Position numbers and translations under genes: made by a program. From Virgibacillus indicus (GTDB lineage Bacteria; Bacillota; Bacilli; Bacillales; Amphibacillaceae): a DNA stretch of 64,000 bases. The DNA is taken from positions 1 to 64,000 of the forward strand of contig NZ_NPMS01000006.1 of the NCBI RefSeq assembly GCF_002266285.1, in the 5' to 3' direction. This document shows positions 54,053 to 62,392 of the stretch, one piece after another; the first letter of the stretch is position 1; every line of letters begins with the position of its first letter. Under the pieces are notes generated by a model. It did not search any database. It saw nothing but the letters and a program-made list of their open reading frames with translations, and had not been told where the DNA came from.

Positions 54053-54105
54053 TTGAACTTGAGGATTATTCAAGTGTATTAGACAAAAGATTTGAAAGCG
54101 TTTAA
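54053..54105 (+). promoter_or_regulatory. candidate promoter, operator dyad and near-cre of the fucose operon
   Basis: TTGAAC (54053-54058), 18-base spacer and TATTAG (54077-54082) form a weak promoter. The spacer holds a perfect dyad ACTTGA-N7-TCAAGT (54057-54075). TTGAAAGCGTTTAAA at 54092 matches the cre consensus except for one base. Together they suggest repression by a local regulator and by CcpA. Confidence 0.4.
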
Positions 54106-54160
54106 ACGAATCGTTCGACAAATTGCAACATATACAATCAAGGTAAGGAGAGAGTTACAT

Positions 54161-54811
54161 ATGGCACAAGTTTTACAGGAACTATCAAAATACGCAGAAA
54201 AACTAGTTGACAGCGGATTAGTTGTGGGTGCAGGCGGTAATTTAAGTGCCCGTGACGGGGAATATATGTATATTTCACCAAGCGGCTTTGATTTGAAAGA
54301 AGTTACTGGAGAAAGATGGGTTAAAGTTGAAATTGAATCTGGAAAAATACTAAGTGACTTAAAGCCTTCATCTGAGCTGGAAATGCATTTGGAATGTTTC
54401 AGAAAAGATTCAAATATTAAGGCAGTGCTGCATGCGCACCCGACATATTCAGTTGCAGTATCATCAGCTGGAAAAGAAATTCCTCCAATGTTTCCGGATT
54501 ACCCGGCGATGGTGAAACGAGTTTCCTATATTGATTATGTAATTCCGACAACAAACCTTATTGCAGAAGCAGTAGGCGAAGTTATTGCTGACAGCCAGTC
54601 CGTTGTGATGCGGAACCATGGTGTTTTAACAGTTGGATCGACAGTAAAAGAAGCGTATTTCTATATGCAATTGACAGAAGAAGCTGCAAAAGTATACGCA
54701 ATCTCTTCTGCAGTAGGTACTCCTAGAACTCTGACAGAAGAAGAGTGTGACGATCTGCGGAATCTATCGGCTGAAACCTATCGTTCCAGTCTTCTGAAAA
54801 AACAACAATAG
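54161..54811 (+). CDS. fucA: L-fuculose-1-phosphate aldolase
   Basis: Zinc aldolase, L-fuculose 1-phosphate to DHAP and L-lactaldehyde. 216 residues, as E. coli FucA (215). The class II aldolase/adducin fold shows VVGAGGNLSAR, SSELEMHLE (catalytic glutamate), LHAHPTYSVAVSS (two zinc histidines) and MRNHGVLTVG (third). The frame opens at 54092, but AAGGAG marks the ATG at 54161. First gene of the fucose operon. Rhamnulose- or ribulose-phosphate activity cannot be excluded, but fucU and fucI follow. The product L-lactaldehyde would go to AldA at 7007. Confidence 0.88.
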   Translation: MAQVLQELSKYAEKLVDSGLVVGAGGNLSARDGEYMYISPSGFDLKEVTGERWVKVEIESGKILSDLKPSSELEMHLECFRKDSNIKAVLHAHPTYSVAVSSAGKEIPPMFPDYPAMVKRVSYIDYVIPTTNLIAEAVGEVIADSQSVVMRNHGVLTVGSTVKEAYFYMQLTEEAAKVYAISSAVGTPRTLTEEECDDLRNLSAETYRSSLLKKQQ

Positions 54812-54849
54812 ATTAATAGAAAAATGCCTACAAACTGAGGTGAAATTCA

Positions 54850-56337
54850 TTGGTGAAAAATGTTTTGTCTTTTGATTTTGGAGCATCGAGCGGGCGAGCG
54901 ATATTGGGAATATATGATGGAAATGCTCTCCAATTAAAAGAAGTTCATCGATTCAAAAATGAGCCAATAACTCTTAATGATACGCTTTGCTGGGATATTG
55001 ATAAACTTTTTGGTGAAGTGAAAAAAGTGCTAAAGGAAATCGGTAAAACAACAGCAATTGACAGTATTGGCATCGATACATGGGGAGTCGACTTCGGCCT
55101 GCTTGATAAGGATGGCAAGCTGACACATAACCCGGTGCATTATCGTGATCCAAGGACAGAGGGGCTGCTGGAGGAAGTAGAGGAATCGTTCTCGCAGGAA
55201 AAATTATACGAATTGACTGGGAACCAGATTATCTTTTTCAATACGATCTTCCAGCTGGCATATTTGAAAAAATACAAAGAAGAAGAATTAAACAAGGCTG
55301 AGTCACTTCTATTGATGCCTGATTTATTCAATTATCTGTTAACAGGTGTAAAACGGGCGGAAGAGACAATTGCCTCGACGACACAGCTTTTTGACCCTTA
55401 CAAAAAAACATGGAATGAAGAAATTATCAGCAAGCTTGACTTACCGAAGAGCATTTTTCAGCAATTAGTGAAACCAGGTGAGGAAATCGGCACCATTTCC
55501 AGGGAATTGGCTGAAGAGCTGGGGATTCCGCAAATCCCGGTTGTTGCAACAACATCCCATGATACAGCTAGTGCTGTAGTCAGTGTTCCTGCAGCAGATG
55601 AAGATTTCCTGTTTGTTTCATGCGGGACATGGTCGCTGATTGGAACGGAATTGGAACAACCTATTATTTCAAAGAAATCTGCTGCTTATAATATTACAAA
55701 TGAAAGCGGAATCAATGGTACAACGCGATTTCTGAAAAATGTTACCGGACTATGGGTGCTTCAGGAGACCAAAAAGCAATTTGAAAAGGAAGGCAGAAAC
55801 TATTCGTATGATGAGATTACCAATCTTGCGGAGAATGCTAATGCTTTCGGCTGTTTTATCGATACGGACCATCCTGATTTTCAATTGCCGGGGGACATGC
55901 CCTCAAAGATAAAAGAATATGCCGAGAAGACAAATCAGCAAATCCCGGAAACAGATGGGGAAATCTTTCGGACGATTTATGAAAGCCTGGCGCTGAAATA
56001 CCGATATGTATTTGAAGAAATCATGGAATGCACCAGCAAGCAGTATAAACAGGTCCACATTGTTGGCGGTGGGTCTCAGGCAGAAATTTTATGCCAAATG
56101 GTTGCGAATGCCAGCAATATAGAAGTACTGGCAGGGCCTGTTGAAGCAACTGTCATTGGCAATAGTGCAGTTCAGCTGATTTCACAGAATGCTATTGGCA
56201 GTGTATCGGAAGCAAGAGATGTTATAAAACGATCTTTTGATATGAAATCGTATCAACCGCAGCAGCATGAGAAATGGAATGCCCATTACGATGACTTTAA
56301 AAACATACTGCTGGGCGATTCAAAAGGGAGATTATAA
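54850..56337 (+). CDS. FGGY kinase, rhamnulokinase-like, acting as L-fuculokinase
   Basis: 495 residues, FGGY family. N-terminal LSFDFGASSGRAI and SIGIDTWGVDFGLLD are RhaB-like rather than FucK-like; ATP-site motifs are VSCGTWSLIGTE and VHIVGGGSQAEILCQMVANA. TTG start with GAGG nine bases upstream. It lies between fucA and fucU, separated from fucU by one base, so the likely reaction is ATP plus L-fuculose to L-fuculose 1-phosphate. RhaB and FucK relatives both phosphorylate O-1 of 6-deoxyketoses, so a switch of substrate is plausible. Confidence 0.83.
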   Translation: MVKNVLSFDFGASSGRAILGIYDGNALQLKEVHRFKNEPITLNDTLCWDIDKLFGEVKKVLKEIGKTTAIDSIGIDTWGVDFGLLDKDGKLTHNPVHYRDPRTEGLLEEVEESFSQEKLYELTGNQIIFFNTIFQLAYLKKYKEEELNKAESLLLMPDLFNYLLTGVKRAEETIASTTQLFDPYKKTWNEEIISKLDLPKSIFQQLVKPGEEIGTISRELAEELGIPQIPVVATTSHDTASAVVSVPAADEDFLFVSCGTWSLIGTELEQPIISKKSAAYNITNESGINGTTRFLKNVTGLWVLQETKKQFEKEGRNYSYDEITNLAENANAFGCFIDTDHPDFQLPGDMPSKIKEYAEKTNQQIPETDGEIFRTIYESLALKYRYVFEEIMECTSKQYKQVHIVGGGSQAEILCQMVANASNIEVLAGPVEATVIGNSAVQLISQNAIGSVSEARDVIKRSFDMKSYQPQQHEKWNAHYDDFKNILLGDSKGRL

Positions 56338-56338
56338 G

Positions 56339-56767
56339 ATGCTGAAAAAAATACCGCAGTCTTTATCACCGGAACTAGTAAAAGTATTGATGGAAATGGG
56401 GCACAGTGATGAAATCGTAATTGGTGACGGGAATTTCCCCGGTGCCTCCCACGCTGACAACCTTGTCCGCTGTGACGGCCTGATGATTCCTGAATTGCTG
56501 GAATCGATACTAGAGCTGCTTCCGCTTGACACATATACGGAGTGTCCCGTTACTTTGATGGAAGTTGTCAAAGGGGACAGCTATAAGCCGGAGATATGGG
56601 ATACATATAAAGAAATTTTAATTAATTCCGGGGAAGAAAATACAAAAATTGAGCAGCTGGAACGTTTTGCTTTTTATGAAAGAAGTAAAAAAGCCTATGC
56701 AATTGTGACAACGAGTGAAAAGTCATTATATGCCAATATCATTTTGAAAAAAGGAGTTATTTCATAA
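56339..56767 (+). CDS. fucU: L-fucose mutarotase
   Basis: Interconverts alpha- and beta-L-fucose for the isomerase. 142 residues, RbsD/FucU family, closely like E. coli FucU: MLKKIPQSLSPELVKVLMEMGHSDEIVIGDGNFP, RFAFYERSKKAYAIV and ANIILKKGV are shared. The frame opens at 56267, but AAGGGAG just before the ATG at 56339 and the FucU-like start decide it. It begins one base after the kinase stop, so it is coupled to it. Confidence 0.92.
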   Translation: MLKKIPQSLSPELVKVLMEMGHSDEIVIGDGNFPGASHADNLVRCDGLMIPELLESILELLPLDTYTECPVTLMEVVKGDSYKPEIWDTYKEILINSGEENTKIEQLERFAFYERSKKAYAIVTTSEKSLYANIILKKGVIS

Positions 56768-56785
56768 AAAGAGGGGTGAAAAAAA

Positions 56786-58300
56786 GTGGAGAGAGAAACC
56801 ATCCTGGAAATGAAGGATATTTCGAAGTCCTTTGGTGTTGTAAAAGCATTGAAAGAAGTAAAACTGGAATTAGCAAAAGGCGAAGTGCATGCCCTGATGG
56901 GGGAAAATGGTGCAGGTAAGTCGACACTGGTGAAAGTGCTTACCGGTATCCATAGAAAAGACTCCGGTCAGGTCATTTATGACGGCAAAGAAGTGGAGTA
57001 TAAAACACCAAAGGAATCTCAGGACGCTGGAATTTCCGTGGTCCATCAGGAACTGAACATGATGAACCACTTAACAGTAGCGCAAAATATATTTATTGGA
57101 AGAGAAAGTGTTAAAGCAAAAGTTTTCACGGATGATCGTGCAATCAATGCTAAAACCATTGAGCTATTTAAAATGTTCAATATGGATGTGAATCCCAGAG
57201 AAAAGGTAGGGAATTTGACTGTAGGAAAACAGCAGATGGTGGAAATCATAAAAGCTGTTTCCATGGATGCGAAGGTTGTAATTTTTGATGAACCGACAGC
57301 TTCCTTAACTGAAAAAGAGATTGATGAGCTGTTTAAAATTATTGAAGACCTGAGAAGCAAGGGGATTGCCATTGTCTACATATCACACCGAATGGATGAG
57401 ATTTTTAAAATAACGGACAAAATCACAATCATGCGTGACGGTGAGTATATCGGCCAGGTAAATACAAACGAAACTACAAAAGATGAATTGATTAACATGA
57501 TGGTCGGACGTGTCGTTTATGAGGATCCGAAGCAGGAAGCAGAAGTAGATGAAAACGCTGAAGTAGTTCTTTCCGTTAAAAACCTGCGAAGCCCTCACGT
57601 GAAAGATGTCAGCTTTGATTTGCGAAAAGGAGAAATCTTAGGTTTTTCCGGGCTGATGGGTGCAGGAAGGACAGAAGTTGCCAGATTGATATTCGGAGCT
57701 GATCCAAAGGAAAGCGGGGAAATCTATATAAATGGCGAGAAGGCATCGATATCTAAGCCTCAGGATGCGGTTGATAATGGAATCGGTTACTTGTCAGAAG
57801 ATAGAAAACAGTTCGGTATTGTTACAGGGATGAGCGTCGCAGACAATGTTGTGCAGCCATCACTTAAAAATTATGTGAAGAACTTGATTATCGATGATAA
57901 AAGGATTCACGAAGTAAGTGAAAAATATGTTGGCGATTTAAAGGTGAAGACAAGCTCTACGAGGCAGCTATTAAGAAATTTATCTGGCGGTAACCAGCAG
58001 AAGGTGGTTATTGCAAAATGGCTGGAGCATAACAGTGACATATTGATATTTGATGAGCCGACACGAGGAATTGACGTTGGTGCAAAAAGTGAAATTTACA
58101 GCTTGATGAATGAGCTTGCTAAAGAAGGAAAATCAATCATTATGATTTCCTCGGAATTAACGGAGATATTGCGAATGAGCGATCGGATCGTTGTCATGTG
58201 TGAAGGCAGAAAAGTAAAAGAATTACCAATTGAAGAAGCTACACAAGAGAAAATTTTGCACTATGCTACAGCGAGAATTGGGGGAGACACACTTGAATGA
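56786..58300 (+). CDS. sugar ABC transporter ATPase, RbsA type (two domains)
   Basis: 504 residues with two ATP-binding domains. Domain 1: Walker A GENGAGKST, signature LTVGKQQM, Walker B VIFDEPTASL. Domain 2: degenerate Walker A GLMGAGRTE, signature LSGGNQQK, LIFDEPTRGIDVG. This degeneration is normal for RbsA/XylG. GTG start after AGAGGGGTG. It couples to the permease by overlap. The imported sugar is probably L-fucose. Confidence 0.92.
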   Translation: MERETILEMKDISKSFGVVKALKEVKLELAKGEVHALMGENGAGKSTLVKVLTGIHRKDSGQVIYDGKEVEYKTPKESQDAGISVVHQELNMMNHLTVAQNIFIGRESVKAKVFTDDRAINAKTIELFKMFNMDVNPREKVGNLTVGKQQMVEIIKAVSMDAKVVIFDEPTASLTEKEIDELFKIIEDLRSKGIAIVYISHRMDEIFKITDKITIMRDGEYIGQVNTNETTKDELINMMVGRVVYEDPKQEAEVDENAEVVLSVKNLRSPHVKDVSFDLRKGEILGFSGLMGAGRTEVARLIFGADPKESGEIYINGEKASISKPQDAVDNGIGYLSEDRKQFGIVTGMSVADNVVQPSLKNYVKNLIIDDKRIHEVSEKYVGDLKVKTSSTRQLLRNLSGGNQQKVVIAKWLEHNSDILIFDEPTRGIDVGAKSEIYSLMNELAKEGKSIIMISSELTEILRMSDRIVVMCEGRKVKELPIEEATQEKILHYATARIGGDTLE

Positions 58301-59267
58301 TAATAATGGATTAAAACAGACATTTGGAAATGTAATCGGTTCACAAAAGTTTATTGCAGTACTGGCTTTAATTGCAATCTACATATTCTTTGCAATATCC
58401 AGTGAAGCTTTTAGATCAACAGATACACTTGTCAGTATCTTTGATGCCTCCTATTATATTGGTTTCCTGGCAATCGGGGTAACCTTTGTCATCATAACCG
58501 GCGGAATTGACCTGTCGATTGGTACTGTTATGATGTGTTCGGCAATCATTGGAGGCGTCTTCTATCAAATGGGGCTGCCGATGTGGCTCGTTCTTATTGC
58601 GATTATTTCGATAGGTGGATTGTTCGGCCTAGTCAATGGTGTGCTTGTTGCAAGGTTCAAGCTTCCTTCCTTTATCGCAACATTAGGTACAATGATGATT
58701 GCTCAGGGTCTAGGTTCTATTGTGTCAAATGTACAGAGTGTCACATTCCCATTAAGAGGTACGGAAGATGGATTTTATAAAAATATTTTCCGGCTAGAGA
58801 ATAATTTTCCAATAGGAATCATTGTGCTGGGCCTATTTGCAGTCCTTGCTGCGATTGTCTTGAATAAAACGAAGATTGGCCGCTATATCTTTTCTATCGG
58901 AAGCAACAGGGAAGCAACCAGACTTTCTGGTGTGAATGTAAACCAATGGGAAACGATAGCTTACGTAATCAGCGGGATTTTCGCTGGTATTGCTGGTATT
59001 GCTTATGCCGCAACATATACTACAATTCTTCCTGGCGAAGGTGCAGGTTTTGAACTTGACGCAATTGCAGGGGTAGTAATTGGTGGTACATCACTTAGCG
59101 GTGGTATTGGAACCATCTTCGGTACGGTCATTGGTGTATTCATCATGAGTGTATTGAAAGTCGGATTGCCATATATCGATTTACAGCCGCACTATCAATT
59201 ATTCATTACAGGTATTGTATTGATCATCGCGGTATACTTCGACGTTCGCCGCCGAAAAAAATTGTAA
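58293..59267 (+). CDS. sugar ABC transporter permease, RbsC type
   Basis: 324 residues, about eight to ten membrane segments. ITGGIDLSIGTVM, NGVLVARFKLPSFIATLGTMMIAQG-type segment, GSNREATRLSGVNV and AIAGVVIGGTSLSGGIG are RbsC signatures. GGGGGAG precedes the TTG at 58293, which overlaps the ATPase stop at 58300; the frame itself opens at 58230. Coupled translation is likely. Confidence 0.9.
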   Translation: MNDNNGLKQTFGNVIGSQKFIAVLALIAIYIFFAISSEAFRSTDTLVSIFDASYYIGFLAIGVTFVIITGGIDLSIGTVMMCSAIIGGVFYQMGLPMWLVLIAIISIGGLFGLVNGVLVARFKLPSFIATLGTMMIAQGLGSIVSNVQSVTFPLRGTEDGFYKNIFRLENNFPIGIIVLGLFAVLAAIVLNKTKIGRYIFSIGSNREATRLSGVNVNQWETIAYVISGIFAGIAGIAYAATYTTILPGEGAGFELDAIAGVVIGGTSLSGGIGTIFGTVIGVFIMSVLKVGLPYIDLQPHYQLFITGIVLIIAVYFDVRRRKKL

Positions 59268-59315
59268 ATGAATGCCTAAAAAGGCGATCATTATAAAAAA
59301 AGAGGAGGAAATAAA

Positions 59316-60413
59316 ATGAAAAAGAACTTTTTTAAAGTATTTTTAGTGTTTGTAATGCTTCCATTATTAGGATTGCTGGCTGCATGTGGTGATTCTGATA
59401 CGGAGGCTTCTGGTGAAGGCAGCAGTGAAGGGGAAATGTCAGTTGAAGTTGTAGCGAAGGGATTCCAGCATGATTTCTGGCGTGCCGTTAAACAAGGTGC
59501 GGAAGAAGCAGCTGAAGAAAATAATGTAGAACTTAACTTCGTTGGACCAAAAGATGAGTCCGCAATCGCTGAACAGGTTGAAATGATGAAAAACGCAGTA
59601 AATAAAAATCCAGATGCTATTGCCTTAGCAGCATTGGATACAAGCGCACTTCTAGGCCCTATTGGCCAAGCTGTGGATAAAGATATTCCGATTATTGGGT
59701 TTGACTCTGGTGTTCCAGATGCTCCTGAGGGTGCAATCGACGCTAACGCATCCACAGATAACTATGCTGCAGGTGAATTAGCAGCAGAGAATATGTATCC
59801 TGCAATTGAAGATAAAGTCGCAGAAGCAGATGGTGACGTGCGTATCGGTGTTGTAGCTCAGGAAGTAAATTCGTTATCTATTACTGAACGTACTGTCGGT
59901 TTTATCGATAAAATGGTAGAACTTGCAGAAGGTGAGCTTGGTGAAGGTACTGTTTCTGTTACAGGTCATGAAAAATTGAAAAATGATGTATCTGAAGATG
60001 ACGCAAAATTAATTATTGAAACAAGAGTTCCGGCAGAATTGACTGATTCCGCTGGACAAACAGAAGCACAAACATTATTAAATAAAGACGATTTAATTGC
60101 AATTTATGGCTCAAATGAGTTTGCTTCAAAAGCAATTATTAATGCAGATAGTGCATTATCTGGCGGGAAAATTGGTCCGGATAAAGTAATTGCTGTAGGA
60201 TTCGACTCTGGTGCACTGCAATTGGATGCCATTCGCTCAGAGCGTTTCTATGGTTCAATTACACAGGACCCGGTTTCCATTGGGTATAATGCGGTGGATT
60301 TAGCTGTGAAAGCTGCAAATGGTGAAGAAGTTTCTGATGTTGATACAGGTGCAAAATGGTATAACGCAGAAAATGTCGATTCAGATGAAATTACTGATCT
60401 TGTATATGAATAA
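59316..60413 (+). CDS. sugar-binding lipoprotein, RbsB type
   Basis: 365 residues, lipobox LLAAC, then an acidic serine-rich linker and a periplasmic-binding fold (Peripla_BP_4). VVAKGFQHDFWRAVKQGAEEAA, PIIGFDSGVPD and VIAVGFDSGALQLDAI mark the sugar contacts. AGGAGG precedes the ATG. It follows ATPase and permease and completes the importer. Ligand L-fucose is inferred from the operon. Confidence 0.9.
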   Translation: MKKNFFKVFLVFVMLPLLGLLAACGDSDTEASGEGSSEGEMSVEVVAKGFQHDFWRAVKQGAEEAAEENNVELNFVGPKDESAIAEQVEMMKNAVNKNPDAIALAALDTSALLGPIGQAVDKDIPIIGFDSGVPDAPEGAIDANASTDNYAAGELAAENMYPAIEDKVAEADGDVRIGVVAQEVNSLSITERTVGFIDKMVELAEGELGEGTVSVTGHEKLKNDVSEDDAKLIIETRVPAELTDSAGQTEAQTLLNKDDLIAIYGSNEFASKAIINADSALSGGKIGPDKVIAVGFDSGALQLDAIRSERFYGSITQDPVSIGYNAVDLAVKAANGEEVSDVDTGAKWYNAENVDSDEITDLVYE

Positions 60414-60556
60414 AAAGTAATTGGATTAGAAAGCCAATCGTCCAAAAAGGGTGCTTTCACTGACCTGATAATAAATCAGCAGATGGCAGATGGAGGCACT
60501 TTTGGCCGGTTGTTCCCAGGATAAGACAAAAATATCATTAGCAGGAGTGGATAAGT

Positions 60557-62323
60557 ATGACTAGAATGCCAAAAATCGGTATAAGACCAGCAATTGATGG
60601 AAGAAGACGTGGAGTAAGGGAATCATTGGAAGAACAAACAATGAATATGGCGAAAAATGTTGCCAAATTAATTCAAGATTCGTTAAAGTATCCAAATGGT
60701 GACCCTGTCGAATGTGTTATAGCGGATTCAACAATTGGCGGTGTAAAAGAGGCATCAGACTGTAAAGTGAAATTCCATCAGGAGAATGTTGGATTGACGA
60801 TTACTGTAACACCATGCTGGTGCTATGGAACAGAAACAATGGACTTGGATAATAAAATGCCGCATGCGGTATGGGGGTTTAATGGAACTGAACGCCCTGG
60901 TGCGGTTTATCTGGCTGCTGTTCTGGCAGCATATGCTCAAAAAGGAGTCCCTGCATTCGGTATCTATGGGGAGCATGTACAAGAAGCAGATGATGAGGAA
61001 ATTCCAGAAGAAGTAACGGAGAAATTGCTGCAATTTGCCAGATCCGGATTAACAGTTGCATTGATGAAAGACAAATCCTACCTGTCTATGGGTAATGTAT
61101 CCATGGGAATAGCTGGTTCGATCGTTAAAGATGACTTCTTCCAGGAATATCTGGGAATGCGGAATGAGTACGTTGATATGACTGAGTTTGTCCGTCGTAT
61201 TAACGAAGAAATCTATGACAAAGTAGAATATGAAAAAGCGTTAAAATGGACAAAAGAGAATGCTAAAGTAGGCTTTGATACCAATCCTGATGATTTAAAA
61301 TTCACGGAAGAAGAATCTGAAAAGAATTGGGAAACAGTTGTAAAAATGTCACTAATAGGCCGTGATCTAATGGTAGGCAATGAGAAATTGGCTGAAGCTG
61401 GATATGAAGAGGAAGCAATGGGTCATAATGCTATATTGTCCGGCTTCCAAGGGCAGCGTCAATGGACAGACCATTTCCCAAATGGGGATTACATGGAAAC
61501 AATGCTGAATAGTTCATTCGACTGGAATGGCAAACGCGCACCATATGTTATGGCAACAGAGAATGATAATAATAATGGTGTAGCTATGCTGTTCAACTAC
61601 CTGTTGACTAATACTTCACAGATCTTTGCCGATGTACGCACATACTGGAGCCCTGAAGCGGTTAAACGTGTTACCGGCCATGAACTGACTGGGAAAGCAG
61701 CGAATGGTCTTATCCATCTGAAAAATTCAGGTGCTTCTGCTTTGGATGGAACTGGTCAGCAAACAAAAGATGGAAAACCTGTTATCAAGCCTTTCTGGGA
61801 AGTGACAGATGAAGAAGTGGATGCAATGATGAAAAATACAACGTTCCATCCAGCTAACAAGCAATATTTCCGTGGCGGCGGCTACTCAACACGCTATACA
61901 ACAAAGGGCGAAATGCCTTTGACAATGACACGTCTGAACATGGTCAAAGGGCTGGGACCTGTTTTGCAAATAGCTGAAGGATATTCAGTTGAACTGCCAG
62001 AGGATGTTCATGAAACAATTGATCATCGAACAGATCCGGCATGGCCAACTACATGGTTTGCTCCAAATCTTACAGGTGAAGGGGCATTCCGAAGTGCTTA
62101 CGACGTAATGGATTTCTGGGGATCTAACCATGGAGCAATCTCATACGGACATATCGGTGCAGATCTTCTGACACTCGCGTCTATGCTGAGAATTCCAGTA
62201 AACATGCATAATGTTGATGAATCACGAGTTTTCCGTCCACATGTATGGTCTATGTTTGGAACACAAAATATTGAGTCTGCAGATTTCCGTGCATGCGGTA
62301 ATTTCGGACCATTGTATAAATAA
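60557..62323 (+). CDS. fucI: L-fucose isomerase
   Basis: L-fucose to L-fuculose with Mn. 588 residues (E. coli 591) and closely alike throughout: [76 protein letters not shown], and [28 protein letters not shown], with the metal residues Glu, Asp and His conserved. AGGAG precedes the ATG. Last gene of the fucose operon, 143 bases after the binding protein. Confidence 0.96.
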   Translation: MTRMPKIGIRPAIDGRRRGVRESLEEQTMNMAKNVAKLIQDSLKYPNGDPVECVIADSTIGGVKEASDCKVKFHQENVGLTITVTPCWCYGTETMDLDNKMPHAVWGFNGTERPGAVYLAAVLAAYAQKGVPAFGIYGEHVQEADDEEIPEEVTEKLLQFARSGLTVALMKDKSYLSMGNVSMGIAGSIVKDDFFQEYLGMRNEYVDMTEFVRRINEEIYDKVEYEKALKWTKENAKVGFDTNPDDLKFTEEESEKNWETVVKMSLIGRDLMVGNEKLAEAGYEEEAMGHNAILSGFQGQRQWTDHFPNGDYMETMLNSSFDWNGKRAPYVMATENDNNNGVAMLFNYLLTNTSQIFADVRTYWSPEAVKRVTGHELTGKAANGLIHLKNSGASALDGTGQQTKDGKPVIKPFWEVTDEEVDAMMKNTTFHPANKQYFRGGGYSTRYTTKGEMPLTMTRLNMVKGLGPVLQIAEGYSVELPEDVHETIDHRTDPAWPTTWFAPNLTGEGAFRSAYDVMDFWGSNHGAISYGHIGADLLTLASMLRIPVNMHNVDESRVFRPHVWSMFGTQNIESADFRACGNFGPLYK

Positions 62324-62332
62324 GTAAATAAG

Positions 62333-62365
62333 GGCTGTCGTTGTTTGTTTGACGGCAGCCTTTTC
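62333..62365 (+). terminator. terminator of the fucose operon
   Basis: GGCTGTCG (62333-62340) pairs with CGGCAGCC (62353-62360) with one G-U, followed by TTTTCATTTT. It starts 10 bases after the fucI stop. Confidence 0.8.
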
Positions 62366-62392
62366 ATTTTCGTAAAGAAGGAGGAAGGTACA

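Larger units (their letters stand above)
53771..54160. other. region between PTS and fucose operons
   Basis: 390 bases with the PTS terminator (53840) and the presumed promoter, dyad operator and near-cre of the fucose operon (54053-54105). A weaker stem (AAAGTCT...AGACT, near 54004) may be an attenuator. Confidence 0.5.

Noticed and set aside
54092..54106. Full consensus cre site before fucA
   Set aside because: One fixed position (the C near the right end) is wrong, so it is only reported as near-cre.
60414..60556. Terminator or gene between the RbsB-type gene and fucI
   Set aside because: No convincing stem with a T run and no frame with a ribosome site is seen.
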